From assembly GCA_938038815.1 (NCBI GenBank), contig CALHTF010000011.1, forward strand, positions 1 through 33,062: a stretch of DNA of 33,062 nt. Direction: 5' to 3'. This document shows positions 22,814 to 30,226 of this stretch, one piece after another. The first letter of the stretch is position 1; the number at the start of each line of letters is the position of its first letter. The notes beneath the pieces were generated by a model. The model made no database searches, had not been told where the DNA came from, and saw nothing but the letters and a program-made list of their open reading frames with translations. Made by a program: the position numbers and the translations under genes. The stretch comes from an uncultured Acidimicrobiales bacterium. Lineage in GTDB: Bacteria > Actinomycetota > Acidimicrobiia > Acidimicrobiales > SHLQ01.

Positions 22814-25188
22814 GAAATCGCGCCGCCGTCGGGCGGGTCTTCGGCAAGAACATCGGTATCGACCACGATCTCGTCGGTACCGACCGATTCGATGTCGGCG
22901 GTCTGTTGGTCGACCACCGTAATGTCGGCGGCCGGAGCCGTAGCGACCGCAGTCGTTCCGGCAGCTACCGAGGCAAGCTCGGAGCGTTCCGCGACCAGAG
23001 CGGCTTCGGCTTCCGCCTCGGCTTCCTCGATCGCTTCGACAACGTGCATGGCAATGTCGCCGACCTTGACCTGGTCGTCGTCGACCCCTTCGCCCTTCAC
23101 ACCATCGTCCATCATCACGTAACAGAACGGACAAGCGGTGGCGATACGGGTTGCGCCGGTGGCCAACAGCTCCTGCGAACGTTCGGTGTTGATCTGCTTA
23201 CCGGTGTCTTCTTCAAGCCAGAAGCGAGCGCCACCAGCACCACAGCACATGCCTTTGGTGCCGTTTCGTTCGGCTTCGACAATCTGGATCCCGCCGAGCG
23301 AACCGAGCACCTTGCGGGGTGCGAGGTACACATCGTTATGGCGACCGAGGTAACAGCTGTCGTGGTACACGACGCGCTCGTCGATCGACGCGCCCTTGAG
23401 GTCGAGTTTGCCGGCATCGATGAGCCACTCGAGCAATTGGGTGTGGTGGACCACTTCGTAGTGACCGCCGAGTTCGGGGTACTCGTTGGCGAGGGTGTTA
23501 AAGCAGTGCGGGCACTGGGTGATGATCTTCTTTACGCCCATGCCGTTGAGGGTTTCGATGTTTTGCATCGCCAGCATCTGGAAGAGGTACTCGTTGCCGG
23601 AGCGGCGAGCCGAGTCGCCGGTACACAGCTCCGATGGGCCCAGGATCGATACGTCGATTCCTGAACGACGCAACAGCTTGGCCATCGACTGGGTGACCTT
23701 CTTGTTCTTGTCGTCGAAGCTGCCTGCGCAACCAACCCAGTACAGGTATTCGGACTCGAGCGGATCGGAGCCGTCGAGCACGGTGACCCCTTCGATGTCT
23801 TCGACCCAATCGGCGCGTTCGGTTTGGCTGATACCCCACGGGTTCGACGAGTTTTCCATCGACCGGTAGGCGTTACCCAACATGGTGGGGAAGTTCGATT
23901 CCATCAGCGACAGGTACCGGCGCATGTCGAGGATCTTGTCGAGGATCTCGATGTTGACCGGACAGATTTCGTCGCAGGCCCGACACGTGGTGCAGGCCCA
24001 AAGCTCTTCGGGGGTTACCCGGTCGAACATCCAGTTTGAGGGCACGGTGATTTCAGCGTCGGTGCCGATGGGGGGCGAAACCTGCGGGCTGCCGGTGGCG
24101 GCCATTACTTCACCGGTCTTGAGCACGATCTCGCGCGGGTCGAGCGGCTTGCCGGTGGCGTGGGCCGGGCAGACGCTGGTGCAGCGACCACACATGGTGC
24201 ACGAGTCGGTGTCGAGCAGCTGCTTCCAGGTGAAGTCTTCGATGGTCGATGCGCCGAAGTTCTCGAGCTCGGTTTCCATCAGGTTCGGCATGGGCTTCAT
24301 GGCGCCCTTTGGCCGGTCGCGGTCCTTGAGGTACATGTTGAGCGGCGACGTGAACATGTGGCGCAGCATGGTGATCGGCAAGATGGCGAGGAAGCCGAGG
24401 AAGCTCAGAATGTGAGCGATCCACCAACCCTGATGCCAGCCGCTGAGGTTGCCCCAACCGTCGACCATCGTGGCGAGCGGGTAACCAATGATCGACCACT
24501 TCTCGAAGTCTGGGGTGCCGGCCTGGGCGATGCGGAACGCTTCAGCGCCAAAGCCGGTGACACCGACGGCGAGGAAGGTGAGCAGGATCACCAGGTGTTC
24601 GGGCCGAGACTTGATGCGAATGCGGTACGGGCGCATGTTGCGGGGGCCGTACCGACGGATCAGTGCCCAGACGATGCCTACGAGGAACAAGATTCCGGCA
24701 ATGTCGCCGACGGCCGAGTACGCCTTGTAGATGCCGCCGTGGAGGAACTTGAGATCCTCGGGCAGCTGGTGGTTGACCTCGAGCACGGTGGTGACGGCCA
24801 ACAAGATGATGAACGGGAAGTAGATCAGCGAGTGCATGAGGCCGGCGGCCGGTTCGCGAAGCAGGGTCTGCATGTAGACACCGGCGCGGAAGTCGCCGAG
24901 GCGTCGCGGTGCATTCTCGACCGTGGTTGCCCGGTTGTCGGGTGTGCCTCTTTGCCAGTTCTTGGCTCGCTGGGCAAAAAGCGCCGTCATGTAAAGAATC
25001 ATCACCGGCACAACGGTGTAGAACGCGACCTTGATCGCGGTCGGGATGTTCTCAAAAACCTCGCGGGTAATCAGCGAGTCATCGTGGAACTCGGTGAAGA
25101 TTGGGACGATGCCCGAGGCGATCGTGAACAGGGCAAAACCAATACCGATGCCCAGGATCAGATGGTGAGGTCTAATTCTCTGCTTCAT
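22810..25188 (-). CDS. EtfD-like membrane Fe-S oxidoreductase
   Basis: A 792-residue inner-membrane protein. Residues 1-280 hold about six helices with His residues (for example LMHS, GWWIAHILSF, MLRHMF) as in nitrate-reductase-gamma-type haem b domains. Two 4Fe-4S motifs follow: C330-T-M-C-G-R-C-x3-C340-P and C399-T-T-C-R-A-C-x3-C409-P. Then two CCG domains: VGCAGSFDD with ITQCPHCFNTL, and YHDSCYLGRHND with GMCCGAGGARFW. This is the layout of mycobacterial EtfD (Rv0338c type), which passes electrons from electron-transfer flavoprotein, loaded by acyl-CoA dehydrogenases, to menaquinone. The last ~75 residues are an acidic Ala/Glu/Val tail. ATG 25188 is chosen over the upstream in-frame start at 25224; TATCGT lies 9 nt before it. 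Confidence 0.88.
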   Translation of the reverse strand: MKQRIRPHHLILGIGIGFALFTIASGIVPIFTEFHDDSLITREVFENIPTAIKVAFYTVVPVMILYMTALFAQRAKNWQRGTPDNRATTVENAPRRLGDFRAGVYMQTLLREPAAGLMHSLIYFPFIILLAVTTVLEVNHQLPEDLKFLHGGIYKAYSAVGDIAGILFLVGIVWALIRRYGPRNMRPYRIRIKSRPEHLVILLTFLAVGVTGFGAEAFRIAQAGTPDFEKWSIIGYPLATMVDGWGNLSGWHQGWWIAHILSFLGFLAILPITMLRHMFTSPLNMYLKDRDRPKGAMKPMPNLMETELENFGASTIEDFTWKQLLDTDSCTMCGRCTSVCPAHATGKPLDPREIVLKTGEVMAATGSPQVSPPIGTDAEITVPSNWMFDRVTPEELWACTTCRACDEICPVNIEILDKILDMRRYLSLMESNFPTMLGNAYRSMENSSNPWGISQTERADWVEDIEGVTVLDGSDPLESEYLYWVGCAGSFDDKNKKVTQSMAKLLRRSGIDVSILGPSELCTGDSARRSGNEYLFQMLAMQNIETLNGMGVKKIITQCPHCFNTLANEYPELGGHYEVVHHTQLLEWLIDAGKLDLKGASIDERVVYHDSCYLGRHNDVYLAPRKVLGSLGGIQIVEAERNGTKGMCCGAGGARFWLEEDTGKQINTERSQELLATGATRIATACPFCYVMMDDGVKGEGVDDDQVKVGDIAMHVVEAIEEAEAEAEAALVAERSELASVAAGTTAVATAPAADITVVDQQTADIESVGTDEIVVDTDVLAEDPPDGGAIS

Positions 25189-25253
25189 GCACTGCTGACG
25201 ATACCTGTCAGCGCCAGCAAGCACGCAGACGAGGTACGCCGAAAATCACACCG

Positions 25254-25280
25254 TTGGTTGGTAGTTCATTTCTGCGCACG
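25254..25280. repeat. 27-bp imperfect direct repeat, copy 1
   Basis: Begins TTGGTTGGTA and ends CGCACG. Matches copy 2 at 25333-25359 at 23 of 27 positions, with start-to-start spacing of 79 bp. It lies in the divergent gap between the EtfD-like gene and the winged-helix regulator, 66 bp upstream of the EtfD ATG. Confidence 0.75.
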
Positions 25281-25293
25281 AAAATTTCACCCG

Positions 25294-25310
25294 ACCGATT
25301 AACCATCGGT
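25294..25310. repeat. Inverted repeat ACCGAT-N5-ATCGGT between the direct repeats
   Basis: Perfect 6-bp arms with a 5-nt spacer TAACC, located between the two 27-bp direct repeats in the divergent promoter region. It looks like a dimeric operator half-site pair, but could be chance. Confidence 0.4.
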
Positions 25311-25332
25311 TCAGGTGATTCGCCAACATGGC

Positions 25333-25359
25333 TTGGTTGGTACTGCGTTTCTACGCACG
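25333..25359. repeat. 27-bp imperfect direct repeat, copy 2
   Basis: Same start (TTGGTTGGTA) and end (CGCACG) as copy 1, with four substitutions in the middle. It ends 30 bp before the regulator ATG, so a bound protein would lie over that gene's promoter. Copy 2 alone contains a TGCGT/ACGCA inverted pair (25344-25357). Confidence 0.75.
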
Positions 25360-25389
25360 GCAATCGACTGCAATGGGACTGAAAAACAC

Positions 25390-25881
25390 ATGCCGGTGGA
25401 ACTGGTGCGGTGGCCTGAAGAGGCGTCGCGACTAACAAAACTGCGAGAAGTAGGCGAGCCCCGACTGGTGATGGTCGAGGGGTCTGGACGCCCGCTCGTG
25501 ATGCCCGACCCGCTCGAAGATTGGATCCGGGTGCCGGCCGATGCCGCCGATGTTCAGCTTCGGGTGTCGACCCTCGAGGCCCGGTTTGCGGACTCGATCA
25601 AGGTGTCGCCCGAGATCGATCAGGCCGGACTCCTCCGGTTTGGTGACAGTTGGGCGGCGTTTCCGCCGGTCGAGGCCCGCATGATGACCCTGTTTGTCGA
25701 GTCGTTCGGCGACGTCATTGCTCGCGATGCTCTCCAGTCGGTTGGCTGGCCCGAAGGCGAGGTCGCCGGACGGAACGCACTCGACGTACACATCACCCGG
25801 ATCCGCAAGCGATTGTCGGGCACGGGCTTGTCGGTCCGAACGCTCCGCAACCGCGGCTACCTACTCGAGGCGTCCTCCTAG
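25390..25881 (+). CDS. Winged-helix (OmpR/PhoB-type) regulator with a degenerate receiver
   Basis: A 163-residue regulator. The C-terminal ~95 residues form an OmpR/PhoB DNA-binding domain: FPPVEARMMTLFVESFGDVIARDAL, then the recognition helix ALDVHITRIRKRLSGTG and the wing VRTLRNRGYLLEAS. The N-terminal ~65 residues (VELVRWPEEASRLTKL, PRLVMVEGSGRPLVMPDPLEDWIRVPADAADVQLRVSTLEAR) occupy the receiver position but are about half receiver length and lack the DD...D...K phosphorylation set. Output is therefore probably not controlled by a histidine kinase. It is divergent from the EtfD-like gene with the 27-bp repeats between them. The frame is open from 25315, but that would overlap copy 2 of the repeat, so ATG 25390 is preferred. 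Confidence 0.8.
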   Translation: MPVELVRWPEEASRLTKLREVGEPRLVMVEGSGRPLVMPDPLEDWIRVPADAADVQLRVSTLEARFADSIKVSPEIDQAGLLRFGDSWAAFPPVEARMMTLFVESFGDVIARDALQSVGWPEGEVAGRNALDVHITRIRKRLSGTGLSVRTLRNRGYLLEASS

Positions 25882-25905
25882 GCTCGCTCGCAAAGCGGGC
25901 ACCTC

Positions 25906-25911
25906 TACACT
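25906..25911 (+). promoter_or_regulatory. -10-like hexamer TACACT, leaderless start of gpmI
   Basis: TACACT is followed by 6 nt and the GTG at 25918. A GGGG just before the GTG could alternatively act as a weak ribosome-binding site, but its spacing is too short. Confidence 0.5.
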
Positions 25912-25917
25912 TGGGGC

Positions 25918-27537
25918 GTGACCCTCAAGCTTGATCCGCACCCCTCATTCGCTGGTCGTTCCGGACCGGTACTTATCGTTGTTGCCGACGGCGTTGGGGT
26001 TGCACCCGCTGGCCCGTCGAACGCGGTGTCCGAGGCCAATACTCCAACCCTCGACTCGTTGAATGCGTCGATTCTCTCGACCGAGTTGCTCGCCCATGGA
26101 GTAGCGGTTGGACTGCCGTCCGACGACGACATGGGCAACAGCGAGGTTGGCCACAACGCGTTGGGTGCCGGCCGGATCTTCGCTCAGGGCGCCAAGTTGG
26201 TGAACAAGTCGATCGCCACCGGAGCCATCTTTGCCACCGACGTGTGGTCGACGGTTATTGCTCGGGCGGCTAGTGGCGGCACGTTGCATCTGATCGGGTT
26301 GCACTCCGACGGCAACATTCACTCGCACAACGACCACCTCTACGCGTTGCTCCGCACTGCTGCTGAGCAGGGTGTTCGTCGAGTCCGCCTGCACATTTTG
26401 CTCGACGGGCGCGATGTTCCGGCCCGCTCGGCACTCGGGTTTATCGAGGCGACCGAGGCGGTGTTGGCCGAGCTCAACCAGGCCCACGCCGCCGACTTCG
26501 CCATCGGCTCGGGCGGCGGCCGGATGACGATCACCATGGACCGCTATGAGGCCGACTGGCCGATGGTCGAGCGCGGGTACCACTGCCACACCCACGGCGT
26601 CGGTCGGGCGTTTGGATCGGCCACCGGCGCGGTCGAGACCCTCTACGGCGAATCTGATGCCGGCGATCAGTACCTCGAACCGTTTGTGGTCGCCGACGAG
26701 TCGGGCCCGATCGGCACGATGGTCGACGGCGATGCGGTGGTGCTCACCAACTTCCGCGGCGACCGCGCCATCGAGATTTCAATGGCATACGAAGACCCCG
26801 ACTTTTCCCGGTTCGATCGAGGCGATCACCCCGACGTCTACTTCGCCGGGTTGCTGCAATACGACGGCGACGCGTTCGTGCCGAAGAACTATCTGGTCGA
26901 TCCGCCGGTGATCGAAGAGACCATGGTCGAGTACCTCTGCGGAACCGACGTGGCGTCGTTCGCGATCAGCGAAACCCAGAAGTTCGGCCACGTGACCTTC
27001 TTCTGGAACGGCAACCGGTCGGGCTACATCGACGAGTCGCTCGAGACCTATATCGAGATCCCGTCGGACAACGTTGAGTTCAACACCGCACCGGCCATGA
27101 AGGCTCGCGAAATCACCGACGCCACGATCGAATTGCTGCGCAGCGGCGATTTTCGGTTTGGGCGGATCAACCTGGCCAACGGCGACATGGTTGGCCACAC
27201 CGGCGACCTAGCCGCGGCCATCGAGGCCATGGAAGTGGTCGACGAATGCGTGGCCCGGTTGCTTGAGGTGATCAACGATCTCAGTGGGGTGCTGATCTAC
27301 ACCGCCGACCACGGCAACGCCGACATCATGTACACCGAGAAGGACGGCGTGCGGTCGCCCAAGACCTCGCACACCCTCAGCCCGGTGCCGTTTGTGATTC
27401 ACGACGCCCGGTACGACGGCGAGTATCAGCTCAAACCGGCCGCCAACGCCGGCCTAGCCAACATCGCCGCCACCACCTTCAACCTCTTAGGCTTCCAAGC
27501 CCCAGCAGACTACGAACCCACCCTGCTCACCTTCTAA
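25918..27537 (+). CDS. gpmI: 2,3-bisphosphoglycerate-independent phosphoglycerate mutase
   Basis: A 539-residue glycolytic enzyme that interconverts 3- and 2-phosphoglycerate using two Mn ions. The metal-binding D24 is in VVADGVGVAP and the phospho-acceptor S75 in DDDMGNSEVGHNALGAGR; then GLHSDGNIHSHNDHL, LLDGRDVPARSAL, GGGRMTITMDRYEADW, FRGDRAIEI, and the C-terminal metal sites in LANGDMVGHTGD and YTADHGNADIMY. All expected blocks are present. The chain is slightly longer than the usual ~510 residues because of an N-terminal extension. Start is GTG; an upstream TACACT suggests a leaderless mRNA. A 12-bp hairpin follows the stop. Confidence 0.96.
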   Translation: MTLKLDPHPSFAGRSGPVLIVVADGVGVAPAGPSNAVSEANTPTLDSLNASILSTELLAHGVAVGLPSDDDMGNSEVGHNALGAGRIFAQGAKLVNKSIATGAIFATDVWSTVIARAASGGTLHLIGLHSDGNIHSHNDHLYALLRTAAEQGVRRVRLHILLDGRDVPARSALGFIEATEAVLAELNQAHAADFAIGSGGGRMTITMDRYEADWPMVERGYHCHTHGVGRAFGSATGAVETLYGESDAGDQYLEPFVVADESGPIGTMVDGDAVVLTNFRGDRAIEISMAYEDPDFSRFDRGDHPDVYFAGLLQYDGDAFVPKNYLVDPPVIEETMVEYLCGTDVASFAISETQKFGHVTFFWNGNRSGYIDESLETYIEIPSDNVEFNTAPAMKAREITDATIELLRSGDFRFGRINLANGDMVGHTGDLAAAIEAMEVVDECVARLLEVINDLSGVLIYTADHGNADIMYTEKDGVRSPKTSHTLSPVPFVIHDARYDGEYQLKPAANAGLANIAATTFNLLGFQAPADYEPTLLTF

Positions 27538-27553
27538 CCCCCGAAATTTTCGC
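27538..27553. repeat. 16-mer, inverted copy of 8311-8326
   Basis: Reads CCCCCGAAATTTTCGC; directly after the gpmI stop and abutting the terminator hairpin that starts at 27552. The copy at 8311 also follows a plus-strand gene and sits near a hairpin. Confidence 0.5.
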
Positions 27554-27582
27554 AGTTGAGCCGTCAGGCGCGGTTCAACTGC
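27552..27582. terminator. Hairpin between convergent gpmI and hpaH, probable bidirectional terminator
   Basis: GCAGTTGAGCCG (27552-27563) pairs with CGGTTCAACTGC (27571-27582) over a 7-nt loop; 12 bp with one G-U pair on the plus-strand transcript. There is no strong T run on either side. It is the only structure between the two stops, so it is probably used from both sides. Confidence 0.65.
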
Positions 27583-27599
27583 AATCAGAACGGGGTTTG

Positions 27600-28406
27600 C
27601 TAGGTGAACGACAGGTTGAAGTGGCCGAGTGAGCCGTAGTCGAAGGTGAACTCGTCGCCGGGTCGCACGTTGATCGGACGGGTGAACGATCCGGCGAGGA
27701 TGGTTTGGCCGGCTTCGAGGGTTTGGTCGGTCTGTTCGTAGCGCTCGGCCAACCAGGCGATGCCGAGGGCCGGGTGGTCGAGCACACCAGCGGCGACCCC
27801 GGTTTCTTCGATCACCCCGTTGCGGTAGCCGAGAGCGCTGACCCATCGAAGGTCGATCTCGCGGGGCGCTACCTGTTCGCCGCCCGAGATGATTCCGGCG
27901 TTGGCTGCGTTGTCGGCGATGGTGTCGACCACCGTGCGGGTACGACCGGTGGTCGGGTCGGTACGAAACGACCGGGCGGCGATCAACTCGACCGCCGGTT
28001 GCACAAACTCGGTCGCGTCGAGAATGTCGTCGACGGTAAGGCCGGCCCCCCGCAGGTCGGTGGCGAGGGTGAACGCCAATTCGATCTCGAGCTTTGGGTC
28101 GCAGAAGGTTGCCGCTTTGAGACTGCTGTCGGGAGAAAAGACCATGGCGTCGGTGATGAAACCCGAGTCGGGCGTGGTGATGTTCATCGCTTGTTGCATG
28201 GCTCGAGAGGTGAGCCCGATCTTGTGGCCGACTATCTGCTCGCCGCGAGCCACTTTGCGCTCGCGCCAGGCGGCCTGAATCGCATAGGCGTCGTCGATGG
28301 TGAGGTCGGGGTGCTCCTCGGTGGTCTGGCGCATTTGGATTGCTGATTGCTCGGCTTCGTCGAACCGCTGTGCTTCGGCCGATGCCAGTTCGTTGCTGAT
28401 CGTCAC
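27600..28406 (-). CDS. hpaH: 2-oxo-hept-4-ene-1,7-dioate hydratase
   Basis: A 268-residue hydratase of the fumarylacetoacetase-like fold, acting in the homoprotocatechuate meta-cleavage pathway: it adds water to 2-oxo-hept-4-ene-1,7-dioate to give the 4-hydroxy product for the HpaI aldolase. Blocks GHKIGLTSRAMQ, IELAFTLA, NAANAGIISGG, LRWVSALGYRNGVIEETG and GSFTRPI agree closely with E. coli HpaH and are distinct in detail from MhpD/XylJ-type hydratases. Metal ligands are expected in the KLEIELAF and VELIAARS segments. It starts at GTG in a 4-bp overlap with the hpaR stop and is last in the minus-strand operon. No hpaI is visible in the window. Confidence 0.92.
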   Translation of the reverse strand: MTISNELASAEAQRFDEAEQSAIQMRQTTEEHPDLTIDDAYAIQAAWRERKVARGEQIVGHKIGLTSRAMQQAMNITTPDSGFITDAMVFSPDSSLKAATFCDPKLEIELAFTLATDLRGAGLTVDDILDATEFVQPAVELIAARSFRTDPTTGRTRTVVDTIADNAANAGIISGGEQVAPREIDLRWVSALGYRNGVIEETGVAAGVLDHPALGIAWLAERYEQTDQTLEAGQTILAGSFTRPINVRPGDEFTFDYGSLGHFNLSFT

Positions 28407-28873
28407 GGGGTGGCCTCGTCGGTTTGGTGAATTGCTGCGGCGAGGTCGCGCAGTTCGGTCATCAAGGCATCGAGGCGGGCAGCCCCAAATTGGGTCTCGA
28501 TCATGGCGTAGATAGCTTCGGAGTTGGGCGCGACTTTGGCCACCAGTGCGTGTCCTAGCTTCGACAAGCGAATGATCGATCGGCGCTGGTCAGCGGGGTC
28601 GACGGTGCGGTCGATCAGGTCGCGTTCTTCAAAGTTGGCCAGGATTCGGGTGAGGCTGGGGGCCAACAATGTGGTGGCCTCGATTAGGGCCTTCACATCG
28701 ACCGCATTGGGCGCCGCGTCGAGGGCTCGGAGTACCCGCCACTGCTGCTCGGTGAGATCGTGTTCGGCCAGCAACGGCCGGAAGTGGCCCATCGCTGCTT
28801 CGCGCGCGGTGAGCAACGCCATCGGCAGCGACGACTCGAAGGCGCGAATCGGCGCACGGTCGTGATCGGTCAT
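28403..28873 (-). CDS. hpaR: MarR-family regulator of homoprotocatechuate degradation
   Basis: A 156-residue MarR-type winged-helix repressor. The segment SLPMALLTAREAAMGHFRPLL, LTEQQWRVLRAL and the wing DPADQRRSIIRLSKLG follow E. coli HpaR, which represses the hpa meta-cleavage operon and is released by aromatic substrate such as 4-hydroxyphenylacetate or homoprotocatechuate. The recognition helix is in LLAPSLTRILANFEERDL. It starts in an ATGA overlap with hpaG and overlaps hpaH by 4 bp. The likely target is the 76-bp divergent region between hpaG and hpaF. A much longer in-frame upstream start would run inside hpaG and is not supported. Confidence 0.9.
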   Translation of the reverse strand: MTDHDRAPIRAFESSLPMALLTAREAAMGHFRPLLAEHDLTEQQWRVLRALDAAPNAVDVKALIEATTLLAPSLTRILANFEERDLIDRTVDPADQRRSIIRLSKLGHALVAKVAPNSEAIYAMIETQFGAARLDALMTELRDLAAAIHQTDEATP

Positions 28874-29763
28874 TGGGGTTCCGGTGCGACATGGTCGCTG
28901 CCGTCGGGAAACTCGTCGGCGACGGTGTTGCGCAAGGTTCCGAGTTCGGGCACCGAGACTTCGACCGTGTCGCCGGGCTCGAGCCAAATCGGAGGATCGT
29001 GTCGGGCGCCCGCCCCCGTTGGGGTCCCGGTGAAGATGATGTCGCCGGCCCGAAGTGTGGTGAAGGTCGATAGGTAGTGCACCTGGTACTCAATCGAGTA
29101 CTTCATGGTTCGAGGATGGTCGTCCTGGCGGAGCTCGCCGTTTACATGGGTGGTGAGGTGCAGGTCGTCGAAGTCGCCGATTTCGTCGATAGTCACCAGG
29201 TGCGGTCCAAGTGCGCCGGTGGATTCCCAGTTCTTGCCCTGGGTGACGTTGAACTTTGCGTGGCGAACCCAGTCGCGAATCGTGCCCTCGTTGCCGAGGG
29301 TGAGCCCAGCAATGTGGTCGCGCGCCGACGCGACCGGGATCCGTCGACCGCCCTTGCCGATCACCACGACGATCTCGCCTTCGTAGTCGAGTTGGGGGCT
29401 TTCGGGCGGACGGATCACGTTGCGGTCGTGACCGGTGAACGAGTCGGGGAATCGAACGAACACCGACGGATACGCGGCGTCGGATGGGTCGGCGTATTCG
29501 GCCGACCGCCCGCCGTAGTTCACCCCGATACAAAAGATCTTGCCTGGCCAAGCCAGCAACCGTTCGTAGGTGATGTCGGCGAGCTGGTGATCGGCTGGCT
29601 CGCGGGCAAACTCTGCGGCGTCGTCGACCCGCCCGGCTTCGACGAGCGCTCCGAGATCACCGACACCAGCCATCCGGTCGGTGAGATCGATCACTCCGGT
29701 GCCCGTCGTGTCGATCATCCCGAATCGACTACCGGTGCTCGTCGAGTAGGAAAGGAACTGCAT
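28870..29763 (-). CDS. hpaG: FAH-family isomerase/decarboxylase of the hpa pathway (single domain)
   Basis: A 297-residue fumarylacetoacetate-hydrolase-fold enzyme. The core shows KIFCIGVNYGGR, SPQLDYEGEIVVVIGK (metal-binding Glu pair), IAGLTLGNEGTIRDW, GKNWESTGALGPHL and DIIFTGTPTGAG. E. coli HpaG has two such domains and carries out both decarboxylation of 5-oxopent-3-ene-1,2,5-tricarboxylate and isomerisation of 2-hydroxyhepta-2,4-diene-1,7-dioate; this protein has only one, plus a small N-terminal domain. It may do both steps as a homodimer, or another copy may exist elsewhere. It starts at ATG 29763 (GGAG about 11 nt upstream). The TTG at 29787 is a weaker choice. First gene of the minus operon. 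Confidence 0.82.
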   Translation of the reverse strand: MQFLSYSTSTGSRFGMIDTTGTGVIDLTDRMAGVGDLGALVEAGRVDDAAEFAREPADHQLADITYERLLAWPGKIFCIGVNYGGRSAEYADPSDAAYPSVFVRFPDSFTGHDRNVIRPPESPQLDYEGEIVVVIGKGGRRIPVASARDHIAGLTLGNEGTIRDWVRHAKFNVTQGKNWESTGALGPHLVTIDEIGDFDDLHLTTHVNGELRQDDHPRTMKYSIEYQVHYLSTFTTLRAGDIIFTGTPTGAGARHDPPIWLEPGDTVEVSVPELGTLRNTVADEFPDGSDHVAPEPQ

Positions 29764-29839
29764 TGTGGTTGGCTTCTCCGGTTGCAAAGCGCGGCGTTTC
29801 CGAGAACACTACACATGTTAACTATCAGAGGGGGAGTCG
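29764..29839. promoter_or_regulatory. Divergent hpaG/hpaF control region, candidate HpaR operator
   Basis: The 76-bp gap is the only possible control region for both arms. It contains an A/T-rich patch with overlapping palindromes ACATGT (29813-29818) and GTTAAC (29817-29822), and on the minus strand TAGTGT (29806-29811) as a possible -10. AGGGGGAG at 29829-29836 is the ribosome-binding site of hpaF. A MarR-type dimer bound at 29806-29822 would block both directions. Confidence 0.5.
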
Positions 29840-30226
29840 ATGCCACACATCGTTCTCGAGTATTCGGCCAACGTTGGCGAGCACTACGACATCGACGCAT
29901 TGGTCGGCCAGGTGCACGCGGCCGCACTGGATCACGGCCTCGCAGCGAGCGACGCATTGCGCACCCGAGCGGCCGAGCGCCCGCACTATCGCGTGGGCAA
30001 CGGCGATCCCCGTTTCGGCTTTGTGGCGATTGCCGTGCGCCTCGGGCCGGGCCGCGACGACGACACGGTCAACTCGTTTCTCGAGGCCGTCCTCGATGCC
30101 GCCCAAGCGGCGCTCGTAGGCGACGACCTCGTGCTGATGTGGTCGATCGAGGCGAACGAGATCGATCCGGCCAAGCGAATCAACCGCAACGATGTGAGGG
30201 CCGAGATGGAGGCCACGAATGGCTGA
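29840..30226 (+). CDS. hpaF: 5-carboxymethyl-2-hydroxymuconate Delta-isomerase
   Basis: A 128-residue tautomerase-superfamily enzyme that isomerises 5-carboxymethyl-2-hydroxymuconate after HpaE has oxidised the ring-fission semialdehyde. It starts MPHIVLEYSANV; Pro2 becomes the catalytic N-terminal proline after Met removal. The C-terminal WSIEANEIDPAKRINRNDVR matches the HpaF family ending, and the length (about 125) is typical. It follows an A-G-G-G-G-G-A-G ribosome-binding site. The stop overlaps the hpaE ATG by 8 bp, giving coupled translation. Confidence 0.9.
   Translation: MPHIVLEYSANVGEHYDIDALVGQVHAAALDHGLAASDALRTRAAERPHYRVGNGDPRFGFVAIAVRLGPGRDDDTVNSFLEAVLDAAQAALVGDDLVLMWSIEANEIDPAKRINRNDVRAEMEATNG

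Noticed and set aside
24160-25302. 380-codon plus-strand open frame
   Set aside because: Antisense to the EtfD-like gene with its conserved cysteines; also runs through the divergent promoter region.
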